Below are positions 6,949 through 8,989 of a DNA stretch of 8,989 nt, in pieces. The position numbers and the translations under genes are program-made. The notes below the pieces were generated by a model. It worked only from the letters and a program-made list of their open reading frames with translations. It was not told where the DNA came from and made no database searches. The DNA comes from Modestobacter sp. (lineage in GTDB: Bacteria; Actinomycetota; Actinomycetes; Mycobacteriales; Geodermatophilaceae), in assembly GCA_025965635.1 (NCBI GenBank), contig JAOPWO010000332.1, forward strand, positions 1 through 8,989, read 5' to 3'. Positions within the stretch are counted from its first letter, which is position 1. Every line of letters begins with the position of its first letter.

Positions 6949-7476
6949 ATGCCGACCAGGTCCCGAGAGGGCACACCGCTGCGGGCACTCGGGGACCTCG
7001 GGCTGCCCGCGCGGGCGGTCACCGCGCTGACCCGGGCCGGGATCACCAGCATCGACGACCTCGGGGTGCTCACCCGGCGGGAGCTCACCGCGGTCAACGG
7101 GCTGGGCCCGGGCATGATCGCCGCCATCCGGCTGGTCGTCCCGGAGCCGCCGTCGGGCCCGCCCGCGACCCTCGCGCCGGGCGGCCACCCGGCCGCCGAG
7201 GAGGAGTCGCCGGACGCGCCCGCCATCCCGTCGTTCGACTCGCTGCGCAGCGGCCAGCGCCGGGGCGCGCTCGACCTGCTGATCCCGACCGCGGACCTGG
7301 CCGAGCCGCCGGAGCCCGCCCCCAACGCGCCGCGGCCGGCCACCTACGCCGACCTGCAGCGCATCGTCGTGCACGTCGCCGGGCACCTGGCCCGGGCCGC
7401 GGCGGGCCTGCCGGTCCGGGCCGTGCGGTGGTCGGTCCGGGAGCCGGCACGCTGCCTCCGGTGGCTGCTCGGCTGA
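6949..7476 (+). CDS. Helix-hairpin-helix protein with RpoA alpha-CTD-like domain
   Basis: This is a 175-residue protein. Residues 10-61 (PLRALGDLGLPARAVTALTR, AGITSIDDLGVLTRRELTAV, NGLGPGMIAAIR) match the C-terminal domain of the RNA polymerase alpha subunit and related helix-hairpin-helix modules. The GLGPG hairpin is at 51-55. A Pro/Ala/Glu-rich linker occupies about 65-95. A C-terminal part (96-175) begins SFDSLRSGQRRGALDLLIP and ends in an Arg-rich amphipathic helix and a Trp-containing tail; I do not recognise this part. It is not RpoA, because the N-terminal dimerisation domain is absent. DNA binding, or contact with RNA polymerase or another DNA-bound partner, is inferred from the fold. 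The ATG at 6949 is favoured because the homology starts just after it and a TAGGTT box lies six bases upstream. The gene is convergent to the methyltransferase remnant, whose last readable codons abut its stop. Confidence 0.75.
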   Translation: MPTRSREGTPLRALGDLGLPARAVTALTRAGITSIDDLGVLTRRELTAVNGLGPGMIAAIRLVVPEPPSGPPATLAPGGHPAAEEESPDAPAIPSFDSLRSGQRRGALDLLIPTADLAEPPEPAPNAPRPATYADLQRIVVHVAGHLARAAAGLPVRAVRWSVREPARCLRWLLG

Positions 7477-7479
7477 CGG

Positions 7480-7870
7480 CCAGGCCCGCGGGACGGCGAG
7501 CACCAGGGCCTCCCCGACCGGGAGCCGGCGGCGGCCAGCCGCGGGTCGGCCGCGATCCGCGGCAGGTCGGCGACCTGGTCGCGGTGGGACAGCACGTCGT
7601 CGACGGCCAGCAGGCCACCTGGTCGCGGCACGCGCACCGGCTCGGGCCACCAGCCCGGGTAGCGGGACCGGCCGGCGTCCAGGAAGACGACGTCCCGGCT
7701 GCGGCGGCAGCGCGCGCTGGGCGTCGGCGTCGAGGTCCACGGCCAGCACAGGCCAGCCACAGGGTGCAGTGGCCGGGGGTGTCGATCTGCAGCACCCGGC
7801 GCTCCACCCGCACGACGACGACCAGGGCCGACGGCGGCAGGCCCAGGGAGTTGCTGACCGCGCAGATCTC
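7480..7870 (-). pseudogene. O-methyltransferase (class I SAM-dependent, Methyltransf_3-like) remnant
   Basis: Four consecutive pieces of an O-methyltransferase are readable on the minus strand in different frames. About 7870-7745 gives EICAVSNSLG and then RRVLQIDTPGHCTLWLACA, the N-terminal region and SAM-binding motif I. About 7749-7701 gives VLAVDLDADAQRAL, the motif II strand. About 7697-7526 gives DVVFLDAGRSRYPGWWPEP followed by RPGGLLAVDDVLSH, the catalytic DxxFLDA and RPGG-(V/A)D(N/D)VL motifs. About 7524-7474 gives LPVGEALVLAVPRA, the C-terminal strand. Frame changes occur near 7747, 7700 and 7525, and roughly 40-50 residues normally found between motif II and the FLDA motif are missing. 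The motif I glycines (usually G-T-x-x-G) are degraded to D-T-P-G. Intact relatives are about 200-220 residues, so this copy is non-functional. No clear start or stop remains, and the N-terminal end may extend further towards 8040. Sequencing error could explain one frame change but not the internal deletion. Confidence 0.7.
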
Positions 7871-8184
7871 CGGGCCTCCGGTGAGCGCTGCGGCGGGAGG
7901 GACACCACGGTGATCTGGCGGGCGTCCCGGCCGGAATCCGACGGAGGTGCGGGCGCCCGGCCGGGGCCGGCCGTGGTGCCCACCAACAGCGCCGGCTGGT
8001 CGAGCGACCGTGCGCCCGCCGCCCGTCCCGCTCGACTGCTGCACCCGGCTGGTCGTCGTCCGCGGCGTCGCCGCGTTCCGCGTCTGGCTCGACGACGTCA
8101 TGACGACGGAGCCGGCGGTACACCCTGCGACCCCCCGGCGGGGGCTCCGCGACCTTCATCACCTGACGAATCCGCGGTCGCCGA
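7871..8184. other. Gene-poor stretch, probable decayed DNA
   Basis: No intact gene is recognised over these bases on either strand. Plus-strand frames include the local phrase RLVVVRGVAAFRVWLDDVM (about 8045-8105), which looks protein-like but has no recognisable family or ribosome binding site. A GC-rich dyad, CGGAGCC (8107-8113) and GGCTCCG (8143-8149), is present without a T-tract. The stretch may hold the lost N-terminal part of the neighbouring methyltransferase remnant. Confidence 0.35.
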
Positions 8185-8214
8185 TTGTCACGAGTGCATA
8201 ACGACGGTTACGGT
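8185..8214 (+). promoter_or_regulatory. Candidate sigma-A promoter for the riboswitch transcript
   Basis: TTGTCA (8185-8190) and TACGGT (8209-8214) form a -35/-10 pair with an 18-base spacer. They agree with the actinobacterial TTGNCN and TANNNT consensus. The predicted start near 8221 lies about 45 bases upstream of the riboswitch aptamer in the right orientation. Local AT content is higher here than in the surrounding DNA. Confidence 0.55.
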
Positions 8215-8264
8215 GGCGTAGTCCGCTCGGTCGTCATGTCCCCGTCCGGGGAGTCCGAGCAGGC

Positions 8265-8396
8265 GCCGCCGAGTCGCCCTCCGGGGCGAGCCGGGGACCC
8301 ATCGAGACACTGGGGTGAATCCTGCTCCCGGGCATTCCGTCCGGAGCGGGTAGGGCTGCTTCCCGCCCGAATCCGTCAGCTAACTCGGTAGGCGGC
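8265..8396 (+). promoter_or_regulatory. Cyclic di-AMP riboswitch (ydaO-yuaA class)
   Basis: The conserved core of the ydaO aptamer is present in order. GGGGACCC is at 8293-8300, TGGGGTGAATCC at 8311-8322, TAGGGC at 8351-8356 and CCGAATCCGTCAGCTAAC at 8367-8384. These match the same elements of the B. subtilis ydaO leader almost exactly. The closing stem P1 can form from GCCGCC (8265-8270) and GGCGGC (8391-8396). A second stem pairs TCGCCC (8274-8279) with GGGCGA (8284-8289), and a third pairs GCTCC (8324-8328) with GGAGC (8343-8347). This class binds cyclic di-AMP and usually lowers expression of cell-wall hydrolase or osmolyte and potassium transport genes when the ligand is abundant. Here it precedes a secreted protein gene 210 bases downstream. 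The expression platform is not obvious; a 6-bp hairpin at 8560-8574, just before the Shine-Dalgarno of the next gene, is one candidate. Confidence 0.93.
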
Positions 8397-8421
8397 AACC
8401 GGAAGAACGGAGAGCCGCCCG

Positions 8422-8496
8422 ATGGCGCGCCCTTGCCCTGCTGCAGCACCTCGCCGTCCTCGGCACCCCTGGCCCCGGGTCCGACCCCACAGCTGA
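8422..8496 (+). other. Leader ORF in the riboswitch transcript, possibly frameshifted
   Basis: An ATG at 8422 has a GGAGAG purine run at 8409-8414 and opens a 24-codon frame ending at 8496. Its codons are poor in G/C third bases, unlike real genes here. The frame shifted by one base is more gene-like: it reads ALALLQHLAVLGTPGPGSDP from about 8429, with about four fifths G/C third positions, but has no start codon. One extra G after ATGGCGCGC would join the ATG to that frame. It may be a decayed or translated leader peptide, or chance. Confidence 0.25.
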
Positions 8497-8606
8497 CCGG
8501 ACGCGGCCGTCCGCACCGACGCCGCAGTTCTCGCTGCCCGCACCCTCGCCTCCGCCGGCGCGCCCTCGGGGCGCAGCCCGCTCGTACCCCCGGAGCTCTT
8601 CTCCCC

Positions 8607-8989
8607 ATGGACCACCGCACCACCTCCTCCGTCCGCGCCGTGGACCACCGCGCCCGCCGGCGTCCCGCCGTCCGCCGTCCCGGGCTCTACCTGGGCGCCG
8701 CCGTCGCCGGTGCCATGCTGGTCGGCGTCGTGCTCGGCACCGATCCCGCCGCGGAAGCCGCGGCCGAGCCGGTCAGCGTCGCGCAGGAGCTGGGCCTGAC
8801 GGCCGGGTCCGGTGCGGTCGACGTCACCGAGCACCTGCGGCCGCTGGAGGAGCTCGCGGCCAGCCGCAGCACGCGAGAGGCTGCGGAGACCGCTGCGCAG
8901 CAGGCTCAGGCCGCCGCCGACAAGGTCGAGCTCGACCGCCGAGCCGCCGAGGCCGCGGCCGCCGAGGCCGCGGCCCGCGCCGCCGCCGA
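8607..8989 (+). CDS. Secreted or membrane-anchored Ala/Glu-rich coiled-coil protein, 3' truncated; probable cell-wall enzyme
   Basis: Only the first 127 residues are in the window. An Arg-rich n-region (RRRPAVRR, 17-24) precedes a hydrophobic segment, LYLGAAVAGAMLVGVVLG (27-44), and Ala-X-Ala sites (AEA at 49-51, AAA at 51-53). This is a signal peptide or a signal anchor. The mature part has a short region with ELGLTAGSGAVDVTEHL (61-77) and then a long Ala/Glu/Gln-rich helix (from about 78) that probably forms a coiled coil and runs off the edge. The ATG at 8607 is preceded by GGAG (8592-8595) at an 11-base spacing, slightly long. The gene lies downstream of a cyclic di-AMP riboswitch, which in actinobacteria commonly controls NlpC/P60, M23 or resuscitation-promoting-factor type peptidoglycan hydrolases. 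A hydrolase is therefore the best guess. The catalytic domain is not visible, so the family is unproven. Confidence 0.75.
   Translation, partial: MDHRTTSSVRAVDHRARRRPAVRRPGLYLGAAVAGAMLVGVVLGTDPAAEAAAEPVSVAQELGLTAGSGAVDVTEHLRPLEELAASRSTREAAETAAQQAQAAADKVELDRRAAEAAAAEAAARAAA

Noticed and set aside
6190..7986. Minus-strand open frame of 598 codons
   Set aside because: Most of it is antisense to the FAD and helix-hairpin-helix genes. Only the short parts at about 7474-7524 and 7701-7749 carry methyltransferase similarity, and these are counted in the pseudogene.
8107..8149. GC-rich dyad as a terminator
   Set aside because: No T-tract and no intact gene ends nearby, so there is nothing to support a role.
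7947..8201. Plus-strand 84-codon frame containing RLVVVRGVAAFRVWLDDVM
   Set aside because: No ribosome binding site, no recognisable domain and a low-complexity start; it lies in a decayed region.
1..8989. CRISPR arrays, tRNA or rRNA genes, insertion sequences, prophage or toxin-antitoxin pairs
   Set aside because: No repeat-spacer pattern, tRNA-like cloverleaf, transposase motif, terminal repeats or paired small antitoxin-toxin genes were seen on reading both strands.

Overview
The window is very GC-rich double-stranded bacterial DNA with strongly G/C-ending codons, GTG as well as ATG starts, and alanine, arginine and proline-rich proteins. This fits a high-GC actinobacterium. Geodermatophilaceae or a near relative is my best guess from overall style, but it is an inference and not proven by any single marker.

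Layout. Positions 1-1019 hold the 3' end of recB (nuclease domain), overlapped by recD (1016-2776), so this is the distal part of a RecBCD repair operon. A convergent small STAS-domain protein follows (2808-3140, minus). Next comes a divergent bifunctional-type family A DNA polymerase that lacks a 5'-3' exonuclease (3231-4895, plus). A DUF2267 protein lies convergent to it (4932-5327, minus). A UbiH/PHBH-like FAD-dependent oxidoreductase is then transcribed divergently (5492-6739, plus). A gap of about 210 bases ends in a perfect dyad and a leaderless-type promoter for a protein with an RpoA alpha-CTD-like helix-hairpin-helix domain (6949-7476, plus). Positions 7477 to about 8180 contain no intact gene. 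They do contain a recognisable O-methyltransferase remnant on the minus strand, broken across three reading frames.

The last kilobase is regulatory. A sigma-A-like promoter (8185-8214) drives a well-conserved ydaO-type cyclic di-AMP riboswitch (8265-8396). A leader with traces of a frameshifted short ORF follows, and then the start of a secreted or membrane-anchored, Ala/Glu-rich coiled-coil protein (8607 to the window end). Elsewhere in actinobacteria this riboswitch class commonly controls peptidoglycan hydrolases and resuscitation-promoting factors, so the truncated gene is probably a cell-wall enzyme, although its catalytic domain lies outside the window.

Functionally, recB, recD, the polymerase and perhaps the helix-hairpin-helix protein are DNA-handling genes. 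The STAS, DUF2267 and FAD genes look like independent single-gene units. I do not see a clearly new multi-gene system. The most notable items are the riboswitch-gated gene with its odd leader, the degraded methyltransferase, the exonuclease-degenerate polymerase, the STAS protein without its usual phosphosite, and the stand-alone alpha-CTD-like protein with a dyad over its promoter.
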